From Ancylobacter polymorphus (GTDB lineage Bacteria > Pseudomonadota > Alphaproteobacteria > Rhizobiales > Xanthobacteraceae), in assembly GCF_022836935.1 (NCBI RefSeq), contig NZ_CP083242.1:62001-126000 (forward strand): a DNA stretch of 64,000 nucleotides, given 5' to 3'. The position numbers and the translations under genes were made by a program. Shown here piece after piece: positions 55,319-63,780 of the stretch; the first letter of the stretch is position 1, and every line of letters begins with the position of its first letter. A model generated the notes under the pieces. The model made no database searches. It saw nothing but the letters and a program-made list of their open reading frames with translations, and was not told the DNA's origin.

Positions 55319-56224
55319 GAGCCCGTCCCGAAAGGGTTGAGCGGCTGGGGCGCTCGTGATTCCAAGGGGTTGTTCAGGCCATCTTGGAGCGAGCGATGTG
55401 GACCCCAGCCACTCGCCGGCAGCATAGTCGTGCGGGACTTCGATACGAAACGGATTTGACGGATGCGGAGTGGCGGCTGGTTGCGCCGTTGCTACCAGCG
55501 CCGAAGCGAACAGGTCGGCCTCTGTCGTGGCCGCTGCGCGAGATCGTCAACGCGATCTTCTATGTGATGCGCGGCGGCATCTCCTGGCGGCTTCTGCCGA
55601 GCGACCTTCCACCCAAGAGCACGGCCTATCGCTGGTTTGCGGCCTGGCGGGACGGGGGCGTGTTCGAGGCGCTGAACCATGCTTTGCTGATGATCGATCG
55701 CGAACGCAGCGGTCGGTCGGGCTCGCCGAGCGCCTGCATCATCGACAGCCAGAGCGTGAAGACCAACGAAGCCGGCGGCCCGCGCGGCTACGACGCCGGC
55801 AAGAAGATCATGGGCCGCAAGCGTCACGCCCTCGTCGACACCGACGGGCGCGGCCTCGTCCTCTTCGCCCATCCCGCCAGCGTGCAGGATCGCGACGGGG
55901 CGGGCCCGCTGCTGGCTGCCTCGCGCCGCCCCTTCCCCTTCATCGAGAAGGTCTTCGCCGATGCCGGCTATCAAAGCCCGCGTGTCGCGACCGCAACCCG
56001 CATCGCCGTCGAGATCGTTCGCCGCAAGCCCGATCAGATCGGCTTCGCCGTCCAGCCACGACGATGGGTCGTCGAGCGCTTCTTTGCCTGGATCAACCGA
56101 AACCGAAGGCTCTGGAAGGACGCAGAAGCGACAATCGCATCGGCGACAGCCTTCCTCTACGCCGCCGCAGCCTTGGTCCTCATCCGACGCATCGCTCGAT
56201 CACAATGAGTTCCGAGACGGACTC
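55319..56224. mobile_element. IS5-family insertion sequence, second type
   Basis: About 906 bp. Ends are GAGCCCGTCCCGAAAGG left and GAGTCCGTCTCGGAACTC right (reverse strand), next to TTA and TAA, so TA is the likely duplicated core. It is different from the IS427-type copy at 45156. It lies 80 nt upstream of the broken cyclase gene. Confidence 0.85.
55396..56208 (+). CDS. IS5-family transposase
   Basis: A 270-residue DDE transposase with an intact single frame: YETDLTDAEWRLVAPLLP, IVNAIFYVMRGGISWRLLP, Asp in IIDSQSVKTNEAGG, GYDAGKKIMGRKRH, Asp in VFADAGYQ, and Glu in WVVERFFAWINRNRRL. The ATG at 55396 is used; an upstream in-frame TTG at 55384 is less likely. It may still be active. Confidence 0.92.
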   Translation: MWTPATRRQHSRAGLRYETDLTDAEWRLVAPLLPAPKRTGRPLSWPLREIVNAIFYVMRGGISWRLLPSDLPPKSTAYRWFAAWRDGGVFEALNHALLMIDRERSGRSGSPSACIIDSQSVKTNEAGGPRGYDAGKKIMGRKRHALVDTDGRGLVLFAHPASVQDRDGAGPLLAASRRPFPFIEKVFADAGYQSPRVATATRIAVEIVRRKPDQIGFAVQPRRWVVERFFAWINRNRRLWKDAEATIASATAFLYAAAALVLIRRIARSQ

Positions 56225-56227
56225 TAA

Positions 56228-56761
56228 GATGATAGACGCGACGGCCGGGTCACGCGACGAATACGCTACGAACGCAACCTTTTGTTCCAGCATTCCCCTC
56301 GTCGCCTCCCGCGTGAGATAGCAGGGAGATAGCCCCCACATCGGCAGTAAGATGAGGCGAACATGATGAGGAAACAACCTCAGCACCATCGCCTGATCGT
56401 CGGTAGGCCTGAGGCGGACCGGGTCTCGCGCGGTGGGAGAGGCAGTCCCGTGGGACAGACAAGTTGTACAGCCAGAAACCGGACCCGTTGAGAGTCCGAG
56501 AAGGGTCAACTCCGGCCCTGGGGAACCCTGATCATCGACGCGGTATCACGTTGGCAGATGATATCTCGACGGATCGACGCCGAGCGCACGAACCAAAGCC
56601 GCAAGGGGGCAAACAGCTGGGCGCGCGTGGCCTCACCCACAGCGCGGAGGTGGCGCGCCACCCCGAACCGCGAAAAGATCGAGCCAACGAGCTATGACTC
56701 CTTTCGCGAAACTGGTCATAACGGCGAAGGACAGTATCGGGTCCCGGCATGATGCGGGCAG
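56228..56761. other. gene-free stretch with structured, non-protein-like sequence
   Basis: About 530 nt between the IS5 element and the ScpB-like gene. Several frames of 60-100 codons exist but none looks like protein. G/A-rich, repeat-prone sequence near 56400-56520 could be an RNA or an intron remnant, but I cannot identify it. Confidence 0.35.
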
Positions 56762-57457
56762 TCAAACTCCGTCATCGGCGTCGACCGCCTCCACGAGCTC
56801 GTCCTCATCTCTCTCGTCCACCATGAGCCCCACCGGGATATCTCCTGCGAGCAGCCTGTCCTTGCTGAGCAAGCCGGCGTCCTCGAGCGCCTCCATGTCC
56901 GGCAGGTCGCGCAACGTGTCGAAGCCGTAATGCGACAGGAACTCCCTGGTCGTTACATAGGTATAGGGCGCGCCGGGTTGCGGCGAGCGCGGACCGGCGG
57001 CGATGAAGCCGAGCCGGCGCAGATGACCGATGGTGTCGCGACTGATCTCCCGGCCGAAGAACTGGCTGAGCTCGCCGCGGGTGATCGGCTGGAAGTAGCC
57101 GATGCATAGCAGCACCAGCGCCTCGGATTGCGACAGCGGCTTGGTCTCGGTGGTGCCGAGGCCGGTCGCCACCTGGATCGCCTCGGCGAAACTCTTGCGG
57201 GTGCGGTGCTGCCAGCCGCCGGCGACCGCCACCAGCTCATAGGGCCGGCCGCGCAGCTCGGCGCGGATGTCGTCGATGAGATGATCGAGGCTGCAGTCGC
57301 GGCCGACCACTTTTGCCAGCACCTCGCGGGTCACCGGCTCGGGCGAGGCAAAGATCACCGCCTCGACCCGGCCCATCCATTCACGCCAGCGCAGCTCCGG
57401 CGGCAGGGCGCTGAGCTCGGCGTCGAAGCTCACCCGGGTTTTCGCGCGCTTGGCCAT
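56762..57457 (-). CDS. ScpB-like protein (SMC-Scp family winged helix)
   Basis: A 231-residue protein with two winged-helix units of the ScpB type: WMGRVEAVIFASPEPVTREVLAKVVG, YELVAVAGGWQHRTRKSFAEAI, ITRGELSQFFGREISRDTIGHL, and TYVTTREFLSHYGFDTLRDLP. Chromosomal ScpB works with ScpA and SMC in chromosome condensation. This variant sits on accessory DNA with DUF1403 instead of ScpA and has an acidic tail (DERDEDELVEAVDADD). The ATG is 1 nt after the DUF1403 stop, so they form one unit. A role in plasmid or island maintenance is inference. Confidence 0.8.
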   Translation of the reverse strand: MAKRAKTRVSFDAELSALPPELRWREWMGRVEAVIFASPEPVTREVLAKVVGRDCSLDHLIDDIRAELRGRPYELVAVAGGWQHRTRKSFAEAIQVATGLGTTETKPLSQSEALVLLCIGYFQPITRGELSQFFGREISRDTIGHLRRLGFIAAGPRSPQPGAPYTYVTTREFLSHYGFDTLRDLPDMEALEDAGLLSKDRLLAGDIPVGLMVDERDEDELVEAVDADDGV

Positions 57458-57458
57458 C

Positions 57459-58412
57459 TCACAGACCGTAGAGTCGGAACGCTGAGCGGCCGGTGAGCTC
57501 GCGCACCGCGCCCAGCGCCTCGAGCCGCTCGAACAGCCGCCGCGCGCCCCAGCGCGAGAGCTTTGCGGTTGCCAGCGTGCCCGGCACCGCGTCATCGTCG
57601 AGCAGAAGGGCGATCGCCTCCCCTGCCCCCTTGGCGCGCAGTTTTGGGGCGACCGCCAGCAGCCGGGCGGCGCGCGGCGCGATCTCGGCGGCTACGCGGC
57701 AGGCCCGCGCCGCGCCCTGCGCCACGGCGAGGCAGAGCGCGGCCTCGAAGCCGTCGTCACCCGGACGCAGCCGCCCTCCCCGGCCGGTCCCGCGGAAGGC
57801 GGCGCTGTGCGCTTCCGCCATCAGCAACGGCAGCGGCAGCGGCCAACGCAGGCGCCGCGCAAGGACCTGGTCGGCCAGCCACCAGCCCAGCAGCCCCGCG
57901 TTCGGCGCGGTCTTGTCAACGGCGCGCAGCACCGCCGCGGCAAAAAGCGGCGCCGCACGCCCCTCCCTCAGGTAACGGTCGATCTCGTCCGGAAGAGCGA
58001 TCAGCTCCGGCCTCCAGCTCAGGCCGAGCAGGCCGCAGGTCGATTCAAGGGTCGTCGCATCCATCATTGGGGAGCGCTCGGCGAGCCGGCGCCAGGTGGC
58101 CAGCAGCCGGCCGGCGGGACCCGGATCGCCATCGGCGGGACGCAGCATCCAGGCATCGCGCAGGGCGGCCTCGTCCTCCGTACGCCCAGCGTGGCGCGCG
58201 GCCGCGGCGGCGCAGCTGAGCGCCAGCCGCGCGCGCCAGACGCCAGCCCAGGGCGGGTTTGATCGCACGAGATTATCGAGCGAATTCAACGCCGCGCCGG
58301 CCAGGAACGCCGCCTCAGCCGGGTTTGTCACCGGGCCGCTCGGGAGCGCCCAGCCGGGGATGACCGGCATGGCGATGGGGACCGAGGAGGGCGGAATCAG
58401 CGCGACATCCAT
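57459..58412 (-). CDS. DUF1403 family protein
   Basis: A 317-residue Ala/Leu/Arg-rich, helical protein typical of DUF1403 in Hyphomicrobiales: AAFLAGAALNSLDNLVRSNP, PWAGVWRARLALSCAAAAA, GLLGWWLADQVLARRLRWP. The C-terminus (LSRWGARRLFERLEALGAVRELTGRSAFRLYGL) resembles a winged helix. It is always or often found upstream of the ScpB-like gene in rhizobial accessory DNA, as here, so it may be the kleisin-like partner. That idea is context only. Confidence 0.75.
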   Translation of the reverse strand: MDVALIPPSSVPIAMPVIPGWALPSGPVTNPAEAAFLAGAALNSLDNLVRSNPPWAGVWRARLALSCAAAAARHAGRTEDEAALRDAWMLRPADGDPGPAGRLLATWRRLAERSPMMDATTLESTCGLLGLSWRPELIALPDEIDRYLREGRAAPLFAAAVLRAVDKTAPNAGLLGWWLADQVLARRLRWPLPLPLLMAEAHSAAFRGTGRGGRLRPGDDGFEAALCLAVAQGAARACRVAAEIAPRAARLLAVAPKLRAKGAGEAIALLLDDDAVPGTLATAKLSRWGARRLFERLEALGAVRELTGRSAFRLYGL

Positions 58413-58487
58413 GGAACGACGCTATCGAAAGCGTGCGCTTTAGTCCATGATACAGCGGTTCAACCGCACGCCACGTCCAGGAATAAG

Positions 58488-58518
58488 AACGTCCGATAAG
58501 ATTGAATTATCGGACGTT
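58488..58518. repeat. perfect palindrome, candidate serine-recombinase site
   Basis: Twelve-bp arms AACGTCCGATAA / TTATCGGACGTT with a 7-nt centre, between divergent DUF1403 and recombinase genes. The arms resemble the TGTCYGATAA half-sites of Tn3-family res subsites. A second imperfect pair, GACAT and ATGTC, lies at about 58521-58547. A run of five T after the right arm would also allow a terminator. Confidence 0.55.
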
Positions 58519-58613
58519 TTTGACATTATATAGAGAATGCGCGATGTCGCTCGGCCGAGATGGCTGGAATCGGCTGGAAAGCCGTCGTTTTTCGCCTCCC
58601 CTCTTCCCGGATG

Positions 58614-58665
58614 GGTGGATTCCTCGCCCTAATTGAGCGGACCGCCCGACCTGGATCGGTGGATT
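58614..58665. repeat. subterminal repeats near the left end of the tni element
   Basis: GGTGGATT at 58614-58621 and 58658-58665 are exactly 44 nt apart. CTCGCCCTAATT (58623-58634) is the inverted match of AATTAGGGTGAG at the right end (63763-63774). Likely TniA binding sites. Confidence 0.5.
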
Positions 58666-58947
58666 TCCCACGCCGCTGGAGCCGCGAGGGCACCCCTCGG
58701 GCGGAAAATCAGCCTCTTCGGGCCCGATGGGCACGGCGCCAGCGTCCAAAACCCCTGAAATCGCCTGTTTTCCGCACAGAGCCCCACAGGCGGCCGTTTT
58801 GGCCTCTTCTGGCACTTGGACCCATCTGCGGTGCCCGATCGACCTCCACGGGCCTCTGGCAAGGTCGATAAAACACGTCTGCAAAGGTTCGTTTGCTCAA
58901 ATCTGTATTGATTGTACAAAGGGCCGGAAATCGCCCCCGGAGACGCC

Positions 58948-59880
58948 ATGGCCCGCCCCGCCTTCTCCCCTCCCCGGCCGGCTCGCCGCCTGATCGGCTA
59001 TGCCCGGGTTTCGACCGACGAGCAGGCGACCGATGCCCAGGTCGACGAGTTGCGCGCGGCCGGCTGCCAGATCATCCACCAGGAGCATGGCTCCGGGGCT
59101 TCGCGGGCCCGGCCGGTGCTGGCCAGGCTGATGCGCGAAATCGGGCCCAGTGACGTCCTGGTCGTCGTGCGGCTCGATCGCCTCGCCCGCTCGGTCAGCC
59201 ACCTGCTCGCGGTAATCGAGGACCTGGAAGGACGTCAGGCCCATTTCCGCTCGTTGCGCGACCCGATCGACACCTCGACGCCGCAGGGCATGTTCTCGCT
59301 GCAGGTGCTCGGCGCTGTCGCCCAGCTTGAGCGTGCCCTTATCGCCGAGCGCACCAGGGCCGGGATGAAGGCGGCCAAGGCGCGCGGCAAGCTCCCCGGC
59401 AACCCCGGCCTGCGCGAGCGTCGGCCGGAGGCCATCCGTGCCGCCTCGGCGGCACGCCAGAAGGTCTATGTCGGTGACCTGATCGCCTCGGCCTCGGCCT
59501 GGCTGCCGATCGTGCGGCGCATGCGGCCGCAGCACAGCTGGGACGACGTGGTGCGGGTGCTGAACCATCGCGGCCAGAGCTGGACCATCGAGAAGCTGCG
59601 GCGCGCCGTGCATCGGCTGGTGCAGGAGCGGATGGCGGAGGCGGAGCTGCTTCGGCGCTCACCGCGGCGTCCGCCCGAGGACCGGCTGATGACGCTCGTC
59701 GCCGGCATCGCCATCGCCGACCCGGATCTCAGCTTGCGCGACATCGCCGCCCAGCTTGAGCGGATGCGCGAGCGCACACCGCGTGGCGGGCGGCAATGGG
59801 CCGCCTCTTCGGTCAAGTCCCTGTTGGACCAAGCGCGCCGGCTGGGGCTCGTGGTGCCGCAGCCGCGGGACGATACCTGA
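58948..59880 (+). CDS. serine recombinase (resolvase/invertase, TniR-like)
   Basis: A 310-residue small-serine-recombinase-type protein with a long C-terminal extension. The N-terminal catalytic domain has the nucleophile Ser in LIGYARVSTDEQATDAQ, DVLVVVRLDRLARSVSHLL and GAVAQLERALIAERTRAGM. The DNA-binding part is extended to about 120 residues with two helix-turn-helix-like segments. The ATG at 58948 is preferred to a TTG at 58912. In Tn5053 the resolvase tniR follows tniQ on the same strand; here the gene faces tniQ tail to tail. Confidence 0.88.
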   Translation: MARPAFSPPRPARRLIGYARVSTDEQATDAQVDELRAAGCQIIHQEHGSGASRARPVLARLMREIGPSDVLVVVRLDRLARSVSHLLAVIEDLEGRQAHFRSLRDPIDTSTPQGMFSLQVLGAVAQLERALIAERTRAGMKAAKARGKLPGNPGLRERRPEAIRAASAARQKVYVGDLIASASAWLPIVRRMRPQHSWDDVVRVLNHRGQSWTIEKLRRAVHRLVQERMAEAELLRRSPRRPPEDRLMTLVAGIAIADPDLSLRDIAAQLERMRERTPRGGRQWAASSVKSLLDQARRLGLVVPQPRDDT

Positions 59881-59939
59881 GATCGCAACGTGGCCCGCTC
59901 CGATCGCGCCGCGCTGCGCCGACGACAAGCGCGCCGAAC

Positions 59940-61136
59940 CTATGCTGCCCTGGTGTCGCTGTGCGCCGGTCCTTGGGCGGCGCCACGCTTTGCTGCCAAC
60001 CGCACTGCCGACGGAGCCGGGGCATCGGCCTCAGGCCGCCGGGCCAGAGCCTTGTTGGACAGGGTGTTGAGAATTCGCCGCTGCGTGCGCGGATCCTGTC
60101 CCTGAACAGCACGCCATTCCTCACTGGCCAGGATGGACCGGGCGAGCGCCAGATAGTCCGCATCCGATCGGCCTGGGGTTTTCGCGCACGAGGAAGCCAT
60201 CGGCACGGGTCGCTCCTTGGGCCGCGGGCGCGGCTCCTCGGTCCAGGCCACCAACTGGTCCAGTGTGAGGGCCAGGCGCCCCCTCATCGAGGAGTTGCCG
60301 AGGTCCAGCAGCGCCGCGACGCCCAGCAGCGTCACCATGCGCCAGCCGATCGGCGCCGTTGCCAGCGGCTCGCCGGGATCGACCCCTGCCTGTGCCGTCG
60401 GAGTCAGACGAAGATCCGGCACGACATCTGCCACGAACGGTGTGCGACGCCCGGTGCGGGGGCGCGGCGGCTTCCACAGTAACCGGGCGACATGGAGCAT
60501 CCGATCCCGAACCGCAGACTGATCTTCGATCCCTGCCGCCACCAGCGTCGATACGGCGGCAAAGAGGTCCGCGGAACCGCCGCGCCGCTCCTGGGGCATC
60601 GTTCGGGCGATCCTGCCGCATCGGATACAGGCGAGCCGGGCCGCCGCCTCATGAACAACGAACCGAAAACCGGAGCTGTCGAGACAGTGAGGACACGCTT
60701 CGTCGAGAACGCGATGATGGCGGCTGCAGACCACGGTCTCGACCAAGGCCCACGTCCGGCGGATATGATGGTCACGGCCGGCGGCGGCATCGTCATCAAG
60801 ACAGGCCAAACAGACCGGCCGCCGGAAAGCGCCGGCCACTCTCCCCTCCCCCCAGACATACCAGCTGCGCGACCGTGACCGCGAGGAGAGCGCGAGGGCC
60901 CGCATGCGCTTTTCCGAAAGCCGGCACGCCGCCGCCCAAGCCTGCACCATCTCGGCCGAGGGCGCGAAGTCCCGCTCGGTGAACCTGACACAGCGGTCGT
61001 CCCGGAGGACGCCAAGCCACCTCGAAAGGTCGTCGTGGATGAGGTCATAGCGGCACGCGACGCGACCTTGCCAGGATGATAGCAGCTCATCGTCTTCCGG
61101 CCTCGGCGCGAGGGGGAGCTCGCGCCGCACTGTCAT
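59940..61136 (-). CDS. tniQ: transposition protein TniQ
   Basis: A 398-residue TniQ/TnsD-family target-selection protein. The N-terminal TniQ domain starts LPLAPRPEDDELLSSWQGRVA, and zinc-binding Cys/His clusters follow (CLACLDDDAAAGRDHH, CSRHHRVLDEACPHC, CIRCGRIA). The C-terminal third is basic and lower in complexity. The ATG overlaps the tniB stop (61133-61136). TniQ links TniB-marked DNA to the preferred target. Confidence 0.88.
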   Translation of the reverse strand: MTVRRELPLAPRPEDDELLSSWQGRVACRYDLIHDDLSRWLGVLRDDRCVRFTERDFAPSAEMVQAWAAACRLSEKRMRALALSSRSRSRSWYVWGEGRVAGAFRRPVCLACLDDDAAAGRDHHIRRTWALVETVVCSRHHRVLDEACPHCLDSSGFRFVVHEAAARLACIRCGRIARTMPQERRGGSADLFAAVSTLVAAGIEDQSAVRDRMLHVARLLWKPPRPRTGRRTPFVADVVPDLRLTPTAQAGVDPGEPLATAPIGWRMVTLLGVAALLDLGNSSMRGRLALTLDQLVAWTEEPRPRPKERPVPMASSCAKTPGRSDADYLALARSILASEEWRAVQGQDPRTQRRILNTLSNKALARRPEADAPAPSAVRLAAKRGAAQGPAHSDTRAA

Positions 61137-62050
61137 CGGCCGGCCCGCGGCTGAAGGCGCGCCTCGACCTTGCGCGTCATCGTGACGAGCGGCAGCACCA
61201 GTTCCTCGGTCTGGAAACTGTCCATGGTGATACATTCGGCGCCGGAGCGGATCGCCTCGACCGCAACCGTCTCGATCAGGCGGAAGATCCGCACCGTGAC
61301 GCCATCGGTGAGGTCGAGCACGCGGGTACGGATCGCCGGCGCCGCCAGGTTCGAGGGCCGGCGCAGCGGCAGGATCGTCGCCAGGCTCGCCAGCAACTGC
61401 GCGAGGCGGGCGTTATTCTTCCAGTGCCGCAGGTGGAGGGCTTCGAACCGCTCTGCCAGCTGCGGATCGGTCAACAGCGCCTGGCGCGCGAGGTCCGTCC
61501 CCGCGCAAACCAGAGGAATCCTGAGATCGTTGGCCAGAAACCGGATGGCGTTCAGAAAGACCCGCTGTTGCCGGAAGCTGCCGGCGAGCATGGCGTGGAT
61601 CTCATCGATGATCAGCATGCGGGCGCCCATGCTGCGCAGCAGCCGGCGGCAGACTTCCTTCTGCCGGTGGGTCGCCCCGTCCGCAGGCCCGGGCGCCCCG
61701 AGCGCCGTGAGCAGCTCACTGTAGATGTCCCGTTCGATCGGCTCGGCCGGCATCTGCATGGCGACGACCGGCATGGTGGTCACGCCCGTGCCCTGGTCGA
61801 AACAGGCGGGATGGTCGCGCAGGAACTTGCGGATGATCTTGGTCTTGCCCATGCCGGTGTCGCCATAGAGCAGCAGGCACGGCATGCGATCGCGGGGCGG
61901 ATAGACTAAAAGGTCCTCGAGGCGGCTGAGCGCGGCCCGTGCCTGATCGAGGTCAAGCCACCGATCCGCTCGGATCCAGGCGATCCGCTCCGCATCCGCC
62001 AGAGCGGCCTGGTGGCGATAGGCCGGCAGGAGGTGGGCGTAGTCGGTCAT
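61133..62050 (-). CDS. tniB: transposition AAA+ ATPase TniB
   Basis: A 305-residue ATPase of the TnsC/TniB group. Walker A is LLYGDTGMGKTKIIRKFL, Walker B MLIIDEIHAMLAG, the sensor region VCAGTDLARQAL, and a C-terminal lid. It selects the target and activates TniA. The start at 62050 has GAGGA at good spacing and overlaps the tniA stop; a start at 62056 would add two residues. Confidence 0.9.
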   Translation of the reverse strand: MTDYAHLLPAYRHQAALADAERIAWIRADRWLDLDQARAALSRLEDLLVYPPRDRMPCLLLYGDTGMGKTKIIRKFLRDHPACFDQGTGVTTMPVVAMQMPAEPIERDIYSELLTALGAPGPADGATHRQKEVCRRLLRSMGARMLIIDEIHAMLAGSFRQQRVFLNAIRFLANDLRIPLVCAGTDLARQALLTDPQLAERFEALHLRHWKNNARLAQLLASLATILPLRRPSNLAAPAIRTRVLDLTDGVTVRIFRLIETVAVEAIRSGAECITMDSFQTEELVLPLVTMTRKVEARLQPRAGR

Positions 62051-63690
62051 GACCATTCCTCGACCGCCAGAACGGGCAAAGTCTCCGGTTCGTCCTTGGT
62101 GCCGGGCGCGACGACCTCCGCCGCGGCGCCCTGATCTGCGGCGTTGAGCGATCTCGCCCGCCGCGCGACCTGACGACGTGCGGATTTCGTGATCGATGCC
62201 GAGGTCTCCAGCAGCTCGCGCTGGGCCTCGACCGTGTCGAAGATGAGTTGCTCGTCGGTGAGCCGCACACCGCGCTGCCGCAAGGCCGCCTGGGCCAGCC
62301 GGTGCTCGCCGAGCGTGATACGCGGCCGGCGCAGGTCCGCATACCGGATCGGCCAATGGGCGCCGTCGGGACCCTCGACGAACACGCAGGACAGGTCACG
62401 GGGATCATACTTGACCCGCAGCTGTCGATCGAGCCGACCTGCCCAAGGGCTCAGAACGTCATCCCAGTAGCGCAGGCCGAAGATGTGCACGCCATCCCGA
62501 CGGATGCTGCGCTCCTCGAACGGCAGGAAGTCGTAGAAGAACTGTTGATCATCATGCGGGTGCCGGAACGGCGCGCGGCGACGATCGAGAGCCTCCCGCC
62601 AGGCGGCATTCGGAGGCATCTGCAGGCTGCTGTGGACCTCGTTGTGGTAGCGGCCGACGATTTCGAGCGTCAGCCAGCGCTCGAGCTCCTCGATCGTCAT
62701 GACCGCGTGACGCTCGGGATCGTAGTCGCCGCGCTCTGAAATGGAGCTGAACGTAGTACCGGGGAGCATATGGACCGCTCCCATCATGGTGCCGATCAGC
62801 CGCTCGATGTGGCCGCCATAGTGCGGGGTCGCCACAGGCCGGTGGAGCAGCGAGATGCCGTACTCGGCAGCTCCACGGGCCAGCGCCCGGGCGCGGAATT
62901 CGCGCGCATTGTCGACGTGGATGATGTCCGGCAGGCCCGACACAGGCCAATCGAGCTCGATGCCGCGCGCCAGGAGCCACTCCGCCTTTGGCATCACCGC
63001 ATGATGTATGGCCAGGGCGACCGATGCCGACGACGGCGCCTCGAGGCTCAGATAAAAGCCCACCACGATGCGGCTTGCTACGTCGATCGCGAGCGTCAGC
63101 CATGGCCGCTGGATCGGCAGGCGGTAGATCGTGTCCACCACGAAGAGATCGACGCGCGTGTGATCGATCTGGACGATCTGGAGTGCGTGATCGGCACGGT
63201 ATTCCTCCGGAACCGGTCTGAGCCGATCTCTGGCGGCCTTGTTGCCTTCACGCTGGCGGACAAGCTTGAAGCGGTCGATCTGCTCGACACGGGCTCGAAC
63301 GGCTTTCCAGGACGGAATGTCCAGCCCGCGTTCACGACAAAGATGCCGGATGTGGTCATGAAGCGTGCTGACGGACGCTTTTTGCCGGGTGAGATACTTG
63401 TCGCGGATCGCCTCCTCGATGGCCGCCTCGACCTCGACGGCGAGGCGCCGGGCTCCTTTCTTTGGACCAGGTCGCGCCGCGGCCAGCGAACTCGTCACCG
63501 GCGCGCTGCGGTACTGCTCGATCAGCGCGTACAGCCGGCTTCGGCGTAATCCGAGGATACGGCACGCCGTCGCGACATCGATCGGCGACAATTGCCCGGC
63601 GTTGATCAGTGGCCGGATGACCGCCTCTCGGGCGACCGCGACCTGCCACCGGCTATCATCGATCGCGAGCTTGTCCTGGTCGCACGGCAC
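62047..63690 (-). CDS. tniA: Mu-type DDE transposase TniA
   Basis: A 547-residue rve-family transposase. The N-terminal HTH region (AGQLSPIDVATACRILGLRR) is followed by the catalytic core with Asp in IVQIDHTRVDLFVVD, Asp in IIHVDNAREFRARAL, and Glu in HYGGHIERLIG. The Mu-type beta-barrel domain comes after (LRVKYDPRDLSCVFVEGPDG). It starts with GTG preceded by GGAGG. Intact and probably active together with TniB and TniQ. Confidence 0.93.
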   Translation of the reverse strand: MPCDQDKLAIDDSRWQVAVAREAVIRPLINAGQLSPIDVATACRILGLRRSRLYALIEQYRSAPVTSSLAAARPGPKKGARRLAVEVEAAIEEAIRDKYLTRQKASVSTLHDHIRHLCRERGLDIPSWKAVRARVEQIDRFKLVRQREGNKAARDRLRPVPEEYRADHALQIVQIDHTRVDLFVVDTIYRLPIQRPWLTLAIDVASRIVVGFYLSLEAPSSASVALAIHHAVMPKAEWLLARGIELDWPVSGLPDIIHVDNAREFRARALARGAAEYGISLLHRPVATPHYGGHIERLIGTMMGAVHMLPGTTFSSISERGDYDPERHAVMTIEELERWLTLEIVGRYHNEVHSSLQMPPNAAWREALDRRRAPFRHPHDDQQFFYDFLPFEERSIRRDGVHIFGLRYWDDVLSPWAGRLDRQLRVKYDPRDLSCVFVEGPDGAHWPIRYADLRRPRITLGEHRLAQAALRQRGVRLTDEQLIFDTVEAQRELLETSASITKSARRQVARRARSLNAADQGAAAEVVAPGTKDEPETLPVLAVEEWS

Positions 63691-63710
63691 GTGTCGACCT
63701 CCGCACTCGC

Positions 63711-63780
63711 CTTGATCCAGCGATCAAGGCTAAGATTCCAACGAACAAGGCTGAATCCACCGAATTAGGGTGAGCCGAAC
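63711..63780. repeat. right end of the tni element with spaced repeats
   Basis: Read inward on the minus strand from 63780: TGTTCGGCTCACCC, then CGGTGGATTCAGCCTTG, then CGTTGGAATCTTAGCCTTG and CGCTGGATCAAGG. The CAAGGCT copies (63725-63731 and 63746-63752) are 21 nt apart. Spacing of about 21-22 nt is typical of TniA/TnsB binding sites. Nothing gene-like follows to 64000. Confidence 0.6.

Larger units (their letters stand above)
58543..63780. mobile_element. Tn5053/Tn402-like tni element without cargo (ends approximate)
   Basis: Contains tniA-tniB-tniQ on the minus strand and a serine recombinase convergent with them, and nothing else. The right end is supported by TGTTCGGCTCACCC read inward from about 63780, followed by 22-nt-spaced repeats. 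The left end is placed only roughly, between a TGTC at 58543 and the GGTGGATT repeats. Tn402-type elements insert next to res sites, and a res-like palindrome lies just outside at 58488-58518. Confidence 0.55.
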
